Source: Clostridium rectalis (GTDB taxonomy: Bacteria; Bacillota; Clostridia; Clostridiales; Clostridiaceae). Taken from it: a stretch of 64,000 bases of DNA. Position 1 is the first letter of the stretch. Every line of letters begins with the position of its first letter. Location: positions 85,081-149,080 of the forward strand of contig NZ_UYZZ01000008.1 in NCBI RefSeq assembly GCF_900626095.1, given 5' to 3'. The translations under genes were made by a program, and so were the position numbers. Below, one piece after another: positions 19,139-28,415 of the stretch. The notes beneath the pieces are model-generated. The model made no database searches. It had not been told where the DNA came from and worked only from the letters and a program-made list of their open reading frames with translations.

Positions 19139-19454
19139 AACAAATAATGTTATTTTCCTGCTTTTTTACTTTAATATCTTAATTAAAAACAAAATTTATT
19201 TTTTGCTATAAGAGCATTTGTTTTTATAATATAAATTATTTTTATCTGTACTTTAAATTTAAAAATTTTAATTTTGAATCCTTATTTTATTTAAGTATAA
19301 AATAATTTATAAAACAACATTTATCCCCAAATTTAAAGTCTATTTTAAAAATTATGTCCTTATATACAACTATATCATAAATATACTTATTATCTATAAT
19401 CTAAATTCCACAATTTTGTTGATTTATGAAATTTTTTTTATTTAAAAAATTCAT
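19139..19454. other. AT-rich intergenic region without a recognisable gene
   Basis: Long AT-rich stretch between the dipeptidase start and the threonine synthase terminator. It probably contains the dipeptidase promoter. No riboswitch, RNA gene or convincing small ORF was seen. Confidence 0.5.
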
Positions 19455-19487
19455 AAAACCCCTCCTAAATTTATAGGGAGGGGTTTT
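19455..19487. terminator. Terminator of threonine synthase (bidirectional hairpin)
   Basis: AAAACCCCTCCTA (19455-19467) and TAGGGAGGGGTTTT (19474-19487) form a strong GC-rich stem with U tracts on either strand. Confidence 0.88.
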
Positions 19488-19534
19488 ATATTATTATTTT
19501 AACTGAAAACTTCATTATTAATACTTTTTAAATA

Positions 19535-20746
19535 TCATTTAAAATTATTTCTTATAAAAAAATTTAATTTCTCTATATTACACTCGTAAGCTTTTAGATT
19601 ATGTTTTTCAAATACTTTTGTGTATTTAAGTCCACTGCCTGTGACAACACATGCTACACTATCTGTTTCTTTTAAAAATCCCTGCTTTTTTAATTTTTTA
19701 ATTGATGCTAATGGTACTGCTGACTCTGGTTGTCCAAATATTCCTTCCTGTGCCAATTCCTTTTGTGCGTTAATAATTTCTTCATCTGTTACAGAAATAC
19801 ATATTCCTCCATTTTTCCTTAATTTTCTAAGAACTTGATTACCGCTTGGTGGAAATGGATTCTCTATTCCATGGGCTATTGTCTCATGTTCTATAACCCT
19901 TTTAACGGTATCAGTATTTTTTATAAAAGCATTGTATATAGGACTACATCCTGCTGCCTGAGCACATATCATCTTAGGTATTTTATTTATAATTCCTACC
20001 TGTTTAAACTCTTCAAAACCTTTTAATATCCCTCTTATATTTCCACCTGCACTAGTAGGAACTATAACATATTCTGGTACATCATATTTTAATTGCTCAC
20101 ATATCTCAAAGGCTATTGTCTTTGACCCTTCCACTCTATAAGTAACATCTGAATTTATAAAATATATTCCTTGTTTTTCTCCTATTTTTAAACTTTCATA
20201 ATATAGATTTCCATAATCTCCATCTACCTTTATTAAATTAGCCCCATATATGGCTACTGGATTTAACTTTTCTTCTGGAATAGTTTTACTTACCAAAATA
20301 AATGTTTCAAAACCTGCTCTCTTTCCATAAGCTGCCACTGATACTGCCATGTTACCTGTAGAAACTGCTCCAACCTTCTTATATCCTAAACTATAGGCAT
20401 GTTGAATTCCCAAAAGAGTTCCTCTATCTTTAAATGACCATGTAGGATTTTCACTTTCATTTTTAAAATATATATTTTTAATTCCAATCTTACTTGCAAG
20501 TTTTTTTGAAGATACTAAAGAAGTAAAACCTTCATTTAAAGATAAATCATTATTTATATCATTGAAAGGAAAAAAATCTGAATACCTTTCCAATATAGTC
20601 TGAGTTAAAGGATTTCCTTCTTTTATTTTCCCCTGGGATACACTTTGAACTTCTAATGGTTCATTACATAGCATACATCTTGGATGGACATGCTGTATAG
20701 GATATTCTCTTTTACAGTTAGTACAATACATCTTCAAATTTTTCAT
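19535..20746 (-). CDS. thrC: Threonine synthase
   Basis: A 403-residue PLP enzyme converting O-phosphohomoserine to threonine. The N-terminus has a four-cysteine zinc ribbon (YCTNCKRE ... RCMLCNE), as in class II bacterial threonine synthases. The PLP lysine is in NPTWSFKDRG, the phosphate-binding loop is VSTGNMAVS, and VPTSAGGNIRG follows. It groups with the threonine synthase / cysteate synthase type; threonine synthase is the simpler reading here because hom is also present in the window (60.9 kb). ATG start with AAGGAGGAG upstream. Monocistronic with its own terminator. Confidence 0.88.
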   Translation of the reverse strand: MKNLKMYCTNCKREYPIQHVHPRCMLCNEPLEVQSVSQGKIKEGNPLTQTILERYSDFFPFNDINNDLSLNEGFTSLVSSKKLASKIGIKNIYFKNESENPTWSFKDRGTLLGIQHAYSLGYKKVGAVSTGNMAVSVAAYGKRAGFETFILVSKTIPEEKLNPVAIYGANLIKVDGDYGNLYYESLKIGEKQGIYFINSDVTYRVEGSKTIAFEICEQLKYDVPEYVIVPTSAGGNIRGILKGFEEFKQVGIINKIPKMICAQAAGCSPIYNAFIKNTDTVKRVIEHETIAHGIENPFPPSGNQVLRKLRKNGGICISVTDEEIINAQKELAQEGIFGQPESAVPLASIKKLKKQGFLKETDSVACVVTGSGLKYTKVFEKHNLKAYECNIEKLNFFIRNNFK

Positions 20747-21033
20747 TATAGCTCCTCCTTGGATTTATATATTATAGTAAGTAATCATATATAATAGTAT
20801 AATCTTGATAATATTTGTCCTTACCTTATAAATTTTTCAAATTCACTAATTACTTAGTGATTATATATTATTAAAATAGACTCCTTTTAATAGTATTATT
20901 TGATAAATATATAATTTAACTTCTACTTAATAATAATGCTTGGACATTAATTTTATTTTCTTAACTTTTATAATTTACTTAATATTCATTCTATAATTAA
21001 TTTTATATTTCCGCAACAAAAAAAGAAGATTTT

Positions 21034-21186
21034 TTAATCCTCTTTTTTTTCTTTTTCTATAAACATGTCTTTATCTTCATTGTTTTTTTTATCTTCATTA
21101 TCCTCTTTTTCTTCAGGTTTACTAATTAAATAACTAAAGTCTGTTGGTTCTTTAACTTTTCCTCTAAAACTATTTCTACGTCCCAA
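21034..21186 (-). CDS. Hypothetical small charged protein, 50 aa
   Basis: An unrecognised frame running from TTG at 21186 to TAA at 21034. It starts LGRRNSFRGKVKEPTDFSYL and then becomes highly charged (runs of Glu, Asp, Lys, Asn). AGAGGTGAT sits at proper spacing upstream. The C-terminal part is low-complexity, so the frame might be accidental, but the basic N-terminus and ribosome site favour a real gene. The stop lies in an A/T-rich hairpin (AAAGAAGAT...ATCCTCTTT) that may terminate transcription. Confidence 0.5.
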   Translation of the reverse strand: MGRRNSFRGKVKEPTDFSYLISKPEEKEDNEDKKNNEDKDMFIEKEKKED

Positions 21187-21262
21187 AACATCACCTCTTT
21201 GTTATAGTATATCATTAAATAATAAACCTATGTTATTATTTAAAAAAATATATTTAAACTAT

Positions 21263-21303
21263 AAATAAAAAACATGTAGCATATATTACACTACATGTTT
21301 TTC
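21263..21303 (-). terminator. Terminator of the 21.3 kb membrane protein gene
   Basis: AAAACATGTAG (21269-21279) pairs with CTACATGTTTT (21291-21301), with a U run on the minus-strand transcript. Confidence 0.8.
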
Positions 21304-21325
21304 ACATACTTTAGTATGTACTTTT

Positions 21326-21670
21326 CTAATTCTTTTTCCCTTTGTTTTTTACCCTATTTGGCTTTGCCTTAGGTCTAATCTTTACTTCATTTTTAGAATT
21401 TTTGATTTTAATTCTATCTGCATTAAATAAGTCTATAAACCATAAAAACAATATAACAAACACACCAGATACAACATATCCTAAAGGAGTTTGATTAAAT
21501 CCTGGTTTAATCATAGATGGTGTAGTTAAAATTGCTATAGCTAACGCAAATATTATCCACTTATTTGGTCTAAACTTTTCAAGTAAATAAATTTTTAAAA
21601 CATTATAGACTATAATTACTACAAAGGAAAAAGCTAATAACTTTAATCCGTATATCACCCAACTTGGCAT
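21326..21670 (-). CDS. Hypothetical membrane protein, 114 aa
   Basis: Not recognised. Three hydrophobic segments (about 7-28, 37-53 and 63-83) are followed by a strongly basic cytoplasmic-looking tail (KVRPKAKPNRVKNKGKKN-like). ATG start with AAAGGGGGG upstream and its own terminator, so it is a convincing gene. It lies beside the divergent Lrp/AsnC gene. Function unknown. Confidence 0.75.
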   Translation of the reverse strand: MPSWVIYGLKLLAFSFVVIIVYNVLKIYLLEKFRPNKWIIFALAIAILTTPSMIKPGFNQTPLGYVVSGVFVILFLWFIDLFNADRIKIKNSKNEVKIRPKAKPNRVKNKGKKN

Positions 21671-21808
21671 TCTATATTCCCCCCTTTAACAATTAGGTCT
21701 ACTCTATATATTATTCTATATTTTTAAAAATATATCAACAAGTATTTAAAGAATTTTGTATAATAATAAGTAGGATTAGGTGTAATACTTTAAAATAGAG
21801 GTGATATT

Positions 21809-22276
21809 ATGGACTTAAATAAAAACCAAGACCTAGATACTTTAGACCTTCAAATACTTAGTATACTTATTGAAGACTCTCGAACTCCATATTTAGAAAT
21901 AGCAAGAAGATGCCATGTAAGCGGTGGTACTATACATGTACGAATAAAAAAAATGGAAGAGATGAATCTAATTAAAGGTTCAAAACTTCTAATAGATGAG
22001 GCTAAATTAGGTTATGATATATGCTCTTTTGTTGGAATTAATCTAGAAAAAGCTTCATTTCTAAGTTATGTTGCAGAAAAATTAAAAGAAGTGCCTGAAG
22101 TAGTAGAATTATACTATACAACTGGAGACTATTCTATATTTTTAAAAGTAATCTGTAAAAATATTTCTCATCTCCAAAAATTATTAGCAGATAAACTTCA
22201 AGTAATAGAAGGTGTACAAAGTACTTCTACAATGATTTGTTTACTTCAACCTGTAGATAGAAATATAAGATTATAA
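21809..22276 (+). CDS. Lrp/AsnC family transcriptional regulator
   Basis: A 155-residue regulator with an AsnC-type helix-turn-helix (LDLQILSILIEDSRTPYLEIARRCHVSGGTIHVRIKKMEE) and a C-terminal RAM ligand-binding domain (FVGINLEKASFLSYVAEKLKEVPEVVELYYTTGDYSIFLKV). These proteins sense amino acids and control amino-acid metabolism or transport genes. The nearby lysine-riboswitch transporter is convergent and already has RNA control, so a specific link is not shown. GAGGTG upstream of ATG. Confidence 0.9.
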   Translation: MDLNKNQDLDTLDLQILSILIEDSRTPYLEIARRCHVSGGTIHVRIKKMEEMNLIKGSKLLIDEAKLGYDICSFVGINLEKASFLSYVAEKLKEVPEVVELYYTTGDYSIFLKVICKNISHLQKLLADKLQVIEGVQSTSTMICLLQPVDRNIRL

Positions 22277-22473
22277 TAAATTTATATTTTAAAAATAAAA
22301 TATTCTTATATAAAAATTTACATTAAAATATTGTAAAAATAACATTTTATTTATTATATTTACCTATAATATAAAATTATTGCCTTTTTTATTTAATATG
22401 AGTTATATTTTTTAATTAGTTGGTAAAAATATAAGTATATTAACATATTAAATAATAAAAGGAGATGTAACAT

Positions 22474-22692
22474 ATGAGAGGTTTAGATATTACCGCACTT
22501 GTATTAGTTGTTATAGGAGCTATCAATTGGGGACTTATAGGATTCTTTAATTTTGATTTAGTAGCGGCTTTATTTGGAACTATGTCAACTTTTTCAAGAA
22601 TAGTATACTCTTTAGTTGGTATAGCAGGAGTTTATGCAATTTCCTTCTTTGGAAGAGATAGGGACGTTAGAGACAATAGAGATGTTGAATAA
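22474..22692 (+). CDS. DUF378 family small membrane protein
   Basis: A 72-residue protein with two hydrophobic segments. ALVLVVIGAINWGLIGFFNFDLVAALFG and the later YSLVGIAGVYAI match DUF378. The tail is charged (GRDRDVRDNRDVE). GGAGATG ribosome site and a strong terminator make it a compact single gene. The function of the family is not known. Confidence 0.9.
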   Translation: MRGLDITALVLVVIGAINWGLIGFFNFDLVAALFGTMSTFSRIVYSLVGIAGVYAISFFGRDRDVRDNRDVE

Positions 22693-22702
22693 TTTTTAAA
22701 AT

Positions 22703-22737
22703 AATACCCACCTAATTATTAGGTGGGTATTATTTCT
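22703..22737. terminator. Terminator between DUF378 and NhaC-family genes
   Basis: AATACCCACCTA (22703-22714) pairs with TAGGTGGGTATT (22720-22731). It serves the convergent genes on either side. Confidence 0.85.
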
Positions 22738-22740
22738 TAT

Positions 22741-24492
22741 TTACATAGCTTTTTTAGAAACTAAACTTCCTGATTCCGATGAATCTATAGGCTTTCCTAC
22801 TATATATAGTAAAGCAACAATTGCCATTATTGATACTGGTAATACTATATACACAGGTACACCTAAACCCGCTGGAATGTATCCAAAAATCACTGTGATA
22901 ATCGCTGTGGATATTGCATACCATATCTGAGTTTTAACATGTTCTAAATGATCACAAGCTGCCCCCATAGATGAAAGTATTGTTGTGTCTGATATTGGAG
23001 AACAGTGATCTCCAAATATAGCTCCTGTAAGCACTGCACTTGCACTAACTATCATATACTGTGAGTCTCCTGCTCCCAAACTAAAAGCTAATGGAATTGT
23101 AAGAGGCATAAGAATTCCCATGGTTCCATATGCTGTACCTGTAGCAAAGGAAATTATTGAACCCATTATAAATATAATAGATGGTAAAATAAACTTTGGT
23201 AATGAATTTGAAAGTATTGTTACCAAAAATTTAGCAGTTCCTAATTCCTTTATAACTGAACTTAATGACCAAGCTAAAAGAAGTATTACTCCTGTTATTA
23301 CTAAAGATTTCATTCCTTCAACCCATGTATCTATAGCTTCCCCAATAGTAAATATTTTTTGCCAAAGTCCCATTGCAATAGCTACAATACTAGCAAGTAG
23401 AGCAGCCTGGAATAAAACAATACTAGCATCTGAAGCACCAAATGCCTCCCTTATTGCTAAAAATGAAGCTGGGCTGTTTGTAAGTAATTCCTGAAGAGCC
23501 GTATCTTTTCCTGCCATTATAGCCACATATCCATTATAATAAAACCCTGCAAATGCACCTATAAGTAAAACAGTTATAGGAACTATAGCATTCCAAATAT
23601 TAAGTTTTATTCCCTCTCTAGGTTCTAAATTAGTAGTTTCTGATGAAACCATTGGCTTCGCACCATCTCCTAATACCTTACCTGTAGTCCTTGCTCTTCT
23701 TTCTGCTTTTAGCATTGGTCCAAACTCTCTTAATGTTAAAGCAGAAATAACTATAAATGCTAATATTAATATGTTATAAAATCTATAAGGTATTGTTTCT
23801 ATAAATAATCCATAGGCATTAACATTTTGACCTATTCCTGTATATGCATCTTTTATTAAACTTACTTCATAACCTACCCAAGTAGATATAAGTGCTATCC
23901 CAGAAATAGGAGCAGCTGTTGAATCTACTATAAAAGATAATTTTTCTCTTGATATTTTCATTTTATCTGTAACTGGTCTCATTATAGGTCCTACTATAAG
24001 TGAGTTGGCATAATCATCAAAGAAAACAAATAAACCTAAAATCCATGTAATTATTTGAGCACTTATAGGGCTTTTAGCTTTTTTTGCAAGGCTCTCAGCC
24101 ACAGCTCTAGCTCCACCCATTTTTGAAATAAGTGCTATAAGACCACCAATAGTCATACACTGAAGTATTATTCCAGCATTCCATGGATCTGCCAAAGACC
24201 CCCTTATCTTATCTATTATAGATAAAAATCCTTGGAAAAATGCATTAAAAAAATTATTACCTGAAAGGCAAATTAAAAATGTTCCTGAAAAAACACCTAG
24301 AAATAGTGAAAGTACCACATTTTTTGTAATGAATGCCAATACTATTGCTACTAAAGGTGGCAATATAGTTAGCACCCCAAATCTATCAGCATTTAATTGA
24401 GCTGCATCTACTTCCGCTGCTAATACTGTAGAACTTAATAAAAATATAAACATAATTGCTGATGTAATTATAAAACTTGTCCTTTTCTTCAC
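22741..24492 (-). CDS. NhaC-family transporter, predicted lysine transporter (LysW type)
   Basis: A 583-residue polytopic membrane protein of the NhaC Na+/H+ antiporter superfamily, with a signal-like first segment and more than ten hydrophobic segments. Motifs include FFDDYANSLIVGPIMRPVTD, STAAPISGIALISTWVGYE and GDHCSPISDTTILSSMGA, all typical of the family. A lysine riboswitch sits in its leader, so substrate inference shifts from sodium/proton exchange to lysine transport, as previously predicted for riboswitch-linked NhaC proteins (LysW). Start is GTG at 24492 after GGAGGAG. Single gene behind its own riboswitch. Confidence 0.87.
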   Translation of the reverse strand: MKKRTSFIITSAIMFIFLLSSTVLAAEVDAAQLNADRFGVLTILPPLVAIVLAFITKNVVLSLFLGVFSGTFLICLSGNNFFNAFFQGFLSIIDKIRGSLADPWNAGIILQCMTIGGLIALISKMGGARAVAESLAKKAKSPISAQIITWILGLFVFFDDYANSLIVGPIMRPVTDKMKISREKLSFIVDSTAAPISGIALISTWVGYEVSLIKDAYTGIGQNVNAYGLFIETIPYRFYNILILAFIVISALTLREFGPMLKAERRARTTGKVLGDGAKPMVSSETTNLEPREGIKLNIWNAIVPITVLLIGAFAGFYYNGYVAIMAGKDTALQELLTNSPASFLAIREAFGASDASIVLFQAALLASIVAIAMGLWQKIFTIGEAIDTWVEGMKSLVITGVILLLAWSLSSVIKELGTAKFLVTILSNSLPKFILPSIIFIMGSIISFATGTAYGTMGILMPLTIPLAFSLGAGDSQYMIVSASAVLTGAIFGDHCSPISDTTILSSMGAACDHLEHVKTQIWYAISTAIITVIFGYIPAGLGVPVYIVLPVSIMAIVALLYIVGKPIDSSESGSLVSKKAM

Positions 24493-24576
24493 TAAAATCT
24501 CCTCCTCTTTCTATTTTACTAATAGTTACTTTAACTAATCAGTGAATATATTATAGGGAGAAGAGTCCATCACAAC

Positions 24577-24607
24577 AAAAAAGCCCTCAAGCTCTTCACT
24601 CAAGGAC
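24577..24607 (-). terminator. Intrinsic terminator of the lysine riboswitch
   Basis: On the minus strand GTCCTTGAG and CTTGAGGGC form a 9-bp stem with G-U pairs and are followed by six U residues. It lies between the aptamer and the NhaC-family gene, as expected for ligand-dependent attenuation. Confidence 0.88.
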
Positions 24608-24635
24608 TTTTATACACTTATATATGTATTATCGT

Positions 24636-24820
24636 TGAATGATAGCTCTCCACAAAATAATTTGTGACAGTCTTACTCATTTTTTGAGTAAAACCAGATA
24701 TACAATCTTAAAGCGTCAATTGTACACTTCGGCGATATTTCCTTTCCCAACACTTCATCCTGCTTACATCCATGTAAGTACTGATAAACACCGCGCCTCT
24801 ATCTTTTCATATTCACTTAC
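24636..24820 (-). ncRNA. Lysine riboswitch (L box)
   Basis: Read on the minus strand, the order of conserved blocks is GATAGAGGCGCG, AGTA, GGGAAAGG, CGCCGAAGTG, CTGG, ACTGTCA and TGGAGAGCTATC. These are the hallmark junction and loop segments of the lysine aptamer. The terminal helix pairs GATAG (plus 24641-24645) with CTATC (24799-24803). It precedes an NhaC-family transporter and a terminator, so lysine binding should switch transcription off. Confidence 0.95.
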
Positions 24821-24887
24821 GTATAAGTATAGCACATATATATAGCTTTATCAATATTCTTTTAGTTTTACTTAATTATTTACTTTT

Positions 24888-24939
24888 AATTTATTTTATA
24901 ATTACTTTATCATACGCTAAAGTAATTATAAAATAAATT
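24888..24939. repeat. 22-bp perfect inverted repeat, terminator-like
   Basis: Bases 24888-24909 and 24918-24939 are exact complements separated by TCATACGC. The stem is almost entirely A/T. It overlaps the 3' end of a minus-strand frame (24891-25094) and is likely its transcription end or a stand-alone hairpin. Confidence 0.6.
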
Positions 24940-25094
24940 AATGCCCATATGCTAAAATCAATAATTAACTTAAAACTTATAATTCCATGCTGCTTTATAC
25001 TATAATCAAAGCCAATTAAATAGCACATAAGTGGTTTTAAAAAACAAGTTACTCCAATAATTATAATATAGTGATTTTTACTAACAGAATCTAT
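24891..25094 (-). CDS. Possible small membrane protein lacking a standard start codon
   Basis: The minus strand holds an open frame of 68 codons encoding two hydrophobic stretches (HYIIIIGVTCFLKPLMCYLI and DFSIWALIYFIITLAY). GGGAGG precedes it, but the in-frame codon at the right distance is ATA (25094). The only upstream ATG (25098) is in another frame and stops after five codons. Either an ATA start, a frameshifted remnant, or chance. No family recognised. The rest of 24940-25440 holds AT-rich spacer plus hairpins described separately. Confidence 0.3.
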   Translation of the reverse strand: MDSVSKNHYIIIIGVTCFLKPLMCYLIGFDYSIKQHGIISFKLIIDFSIWALIYFIITLAYDKVIIK

Positions 25095-25335
25095 ACATTG
25101 CCTCCCTTATATACTAAAATATATAAAATAATTATAACACATTGAAAAAGTTGATAAATTCTGTTTAACCCCTTCATTTTTCTCATAATAAGACATAAAG
25201 TAAGTTTTAATTTAGTATTAATTTTTCTTCATTAAGGAATAAAACCATTATTTATTATTTGCTAAAAGAAAAACCTGTAATAAATAATAAAATTAAATAT
25301 CACAGGTTTCTATATAATATATGGTAAAAGGTTTA

Positions 25336-25413
25336 GCAAATATAGTCTCCTCTCTTAGTCTATATTTGCCTGGATAATAAGTATTTTTTACCCTCTCTAA
25401 TAAAAAATACTTA
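25336..25413 (-). terminator. Two tandem hairpins after the glutaminase gene
   Basis: TAAGTATTTTTTA (25378-25390) pairs with TAAAAAATACTTA (25401-25413), and GCAAATATAG (25336-25345) pairs with CTATATTTGC (25360-25369). They lie downstream of glsA on the minus strand and probably end its transcript. Confidence 0.6.
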
Positions 25414-25438
25414 CTATCTTTAAAACTTACTCACTTAA

Positions 25439-26356
25439 TTAAAATATACTTAAATTTAATTCTTTGGATAAATCAGCAAGAACTTTTATTCCCGCTATAC
25501 TGTTACCCTTGCTATCTAATGCTGGTCCAAACACACCTATACCCATATTACTTGGAACAGAGGCCATTATTCCACCTCCAACTCCAGATTTAGCAGGTAT
25601 TCCTATGTTTACTGCAAATTCTCCTGAAGCATCATACATACCACAAGTCACCATTATTGTTTTCACAACTCTTGCAATATCTTCTGGTATAACTCTCTCT
25701 TTTGTCCAAGGTATAACTCCATTATTAGCAAGTACTGCTCCTATTCGTGAAATATCTTTACAAGTTACTTCCATAGAACACTGTCTAAAATATACATCTA
25801 ATACATTTTCTACGTCCTTAGTTATAATTCCTGTACTCTTCATAAAATATGCTAATGATCTATTTCTATCTCCTGTTTCTTTTTCACATCTATATACATT
25901 CTCGTTTATATGAATATCTTCGTTGCCTGCTAATTTTCTAGTAAAGTTTAATATTTTATTAAATATTTCATCAGAGTTCTCACCATCAATTAACGAAACA
26001 GTTGCTATTGCACCTGCATTGATCATTGGATTTAATGGCTTATTAGGATTCTTCGCTTCAAGATTTATTATTGAATTAAAAGCATCAGTTGTAGGTTCTA
26101 CCCCTACCTTTGAAAATGTTTTTTCTTTACCATTGTCCATAAGTGCTATTATAAGAGTTATTACTTTGGATATACTTTGTATAGTAAACTTGGTATTGCA
26201 GTCGCCAGCACAAATTTCTTCTCCTTTAAGAGTAGTTACACATATACCTAATGCATTTTTATTAGCCTTTGTTAACTCAGGTATATAAGATGCTACCTCT
26301 CCAAATTCAGTATAATTTCTGTTATTTTCTATTACTTTTTCTAGCAACTTTTTCAT
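25439..26356 (-). CDS. glsA: Glutaminase
   Basis: A 305-residue serine-dependent glutaminase hydrolysing glutamine to glutamate and ammonia. The active-site SxxK motif is in FTIQSISKVI. NPMINAGAI, the ENVYRCEKETGDRNRSLAYFM stretch and the C-terminal PAKSGVGGGIMASVP are signature blocks of the GlsA family. Length is standard. It lies 41 bases downstream of an AGCS sodium symporter gene on the same strand, so the pair probably imports and deaminates glutamine. Confidence 0.96.
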   Translation of the reverse strand: MKKLLEKVIENNRNYTEFGEVASYIPELTKANKNALGICVTTLKGEEICAGDCNTKFTIQSISKVITLIIALMDNGKEKTFSKVGVEPTTDAFNSIINLEAKNPNKPLNPMINAGAIATVSLIDGENSDEIFNKILNFTRKLAGNEDIHINENVYRCEKETGDRNRSLAYFMKSTGIITKDVENVLDVYFRQCSMEVTCKDISRIGAVLANNGVIPWTKERVIPEDIARVVKTIMVTCGMYDASGEFAVNIGIPAKSGVGGGIMASVPSNMGIGVFGPALDSKGNSIAGIKVLADLSKELNLSIF

Positions 26357-26397
26357 TTTGACATTCTCCTCTGCTTGAAATCTTTAATTATAAAATA

Positions 26398-27765
26398 TTA
26401 GCTTGCTTTATCTTCCGTTCCTTTAACTTCATCACTATTGAAATATCTTTCTGTTTCATATACAACATCTTTTCTAAGTTTTAAAAGCACTATAAGGTTA
26501 ACTAACACTTCAAAAGCCATGAAGAAATCAAATAGTCCCCATATAACTTGAAGTCCACCAACTGCCCCTACTATTAATCCTAAACAGTATAAAACTCTAA
26601 ATGGTATTAAGAATTTAGTAGTTTTTATTGTGTAAATAAGACCTGTTTCTGAATAATATCCATCAACTAATACTGTAGTGAAGGCAAATAACACTATACA
26701 AACAGCTACAATTATATCTCCACTAAAGCCCAATGAATTTCTAAAAGCTAATGCTGTTAAAGCGGCTCCACCTTTTCCTGTTTGTAACACTCCGCTTGTA
26801 AGTATTACAAGTGCAGTCATTGTACAGATTATAACTGATGACATAAACACTTCAAATATTCCCCATATACCCTGTTTTGCTGGATATGAAGTTGTAGCTG
26901 ATGAATGAGCAACTGGTGCTGTACCCATACCTGACTCATTTGAATAAATACCTCTTGCAAAACCATTTCTCATTGCAGCAATAATTGTTGCCCCAGCAAA
27001 ACCACCTACTGCAGCACTACCTGTAAATGCATCATAGAAAATGCTTTTAAACGCTGGAAGAATTCCTCTTGCATTCATAACTATAATAATTATACTTGCT
27101 CCTACATATAAAATTGCCATAACTGGAATAACTTTTTCTGCAAATTTTCCTATAGTTTTTATACCACCGATAATAACTATACCTGATATTATTGCTAATA
27201 TAATACCAACTGTCATTTTATTTATTTTAAAACTTTCATGTACAACTTCTGCCATAGAATTTGATTGTACAAATCCACCTATAAACATCATAAATGTAAA
27301 TATAACTGACCATAATATTGAAACCCAATTAAACTTTTTACCTAGTCCATTTTTTATATAGTACATAGGTCCACCTTGAAATTCACCATTTTCTGGATTC
27401 TTTTCACGATACTTAACTGCTAAAGTGATTTCTGCATATTTAGTGATCATTGCTATAAATGCAACTGCCCACATCCAGAACACAGCTCCTGGTCCACCAA
27501 TAGCAACTGCCACACCAACACCTGCTATACTACCAACACCCAATGTTGCAGCTAAAGCTGTGGAAACCGCCTGAAATGGTGTTACTGTTCCTTCACCTGA
27601 TGTACTTTTTTCAAAGATTTTACCAAAAGTATTTTTCATGATAAAACCAAATTTTCTAAATTGAAGAAATTTAAGTTCAAAACTGTAAACTAATGATACT
27701 CCGAATATTAATACTATTAACGGCCATCCCCAAAGGAAGTCTGTTATTGATTGTAGCACACCCAT
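26398..27765 (-). CDS. AGCS family sodium:alanine/glutamine symporter (copy 1)
   Basis: A 455-residue transporter of the alanine or glycine:cation symporter family. Signature segments: GEGTVTPFQAVSTALAATLGVGSIAGVGVA, GGPGAVFWMWAVAF, GGPMYYIKNGLG and GIYSNESGMGTAPVAHS. It is followed by glsA, so glutamine is the most likely substrate (AlsT/GlnT-like), although alanine cannot be excluded. Very similar to the gene at 28416 over its whole length. ATG start with TAGGAGGA upstream. Confidence 0.93.
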   Translation of the reverse strand: MGVLQSITDFLWGWPLIVLIFGVSLVYSFELKFLQFRKFGFIMKNTFGKIFEKSTSGEGTVTPFQAVSTALAATLGVGSIAGVGVAVAIGGPGAVFWMWAVAFIAMITKYAEITLAVKYREKNPENGEFQGGPMYYIKNGLGKKFNWVSILWSVIFTFMMFIGGFVQSNSMAEVVHESFKINKMTVGIILAIISGIVIIGGIKTIGKFAEKVIPVMAILYVGASIIIIVMNARGILPAFKSIFYDAFTGSAAVGGFAGATIIAAMRNGFARGIYSNESGMGTAPVAHSSATTSYPAKQGIWGIFEVFMSSVIICTMTALVILTSGVLQTGKGGAALTALAFRNSLGFSGDIIVAVCIVLFAFTTVLVDGYYSETGLIYTIKTTKFLIPFRVLYCLGLIVGAVGGLQVIWGLFDFFMAFEVLVNLIVLLKLRKDVVYETERYFNSDEVKGTEDKAS

Positions 27766-27849
27766 TTATTATTCCTCCTAGACTTTTAATATAAATTTTG
27801 TATTTTATGACTGTAAAGATTTTATTATTGAGAATATTGCAAGAAACGC

Positions 27850-28230
27850 TTCATTTCTTTCAATTGTGCGCACATATTTGTTATTTATATTATATTTATA
27901 TAGATAAATTTGTTCAATTTTTTTTAACTACCAATATATTAAATAATTATCTTATAGGTTAATATTTTGTTAATTATTATTATATTTTTTTAATAATCCA
28001 ATACTATTATTACGTTTTCATTAGTTATTTTATATATTTTTTTAATTTTAAACATTTTTTTCGTAATATATGTAATTTTTATGTATTTTTATAATACTAT
28101 AAAATATTTTTTATTACTATTTACATATTATACTAACTATTTTTACAATTTAAGTATTACTTTCAAATAAATATTATATATTTTTGCATATTTTTAGTAT
28201 TTTATTATATATATTGTAAAAATTTTATAT
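27850..28230. other. Extremely AT-rich intergenic region between the two AGCS genes
   Basis: Mostly A/T with short T runs; probably carries the promoter of AGCS copy 1. No RNA element or coding frame was recognised. Confidence 0.5.
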
Positions 28231-28280
28231 AAAAATAATGTACTATAATTTTTGCATAAATAAATAGTACATTATTCTTT
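28225..28280 (-). terminator. Terminator-like hairpin downstream of AGCS copy 2
   Basis: AATAATGTACTA (28234-28245) and TAGTACATTATT (28265-28276) are perfect complements, with U residues following on the minus strand. It lies about 140 bases beyond the AGCS copy 2 stop codon. Confidence 0.6.
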
Positions 28281-28415
28281 GTTGTATCATATTTAGAATT
28301 ATTTTAATTTTTAGATTGCTTTTCAGAGTATAAGGTAGATAATTTTCACTTTCTTATATTTATATATTTTATGGATTTTGCATTTTTTGAACATCAATTC
28401 TGCATTAGTTATAAT

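Noticed and set aside
27790..28230. Small RNA or riboswitch in the long gap between the AGCS genes
   Set aside because: Sequence is near-pure A/T without conserved boxes; only one terminator-like hairpin at its end is supported.
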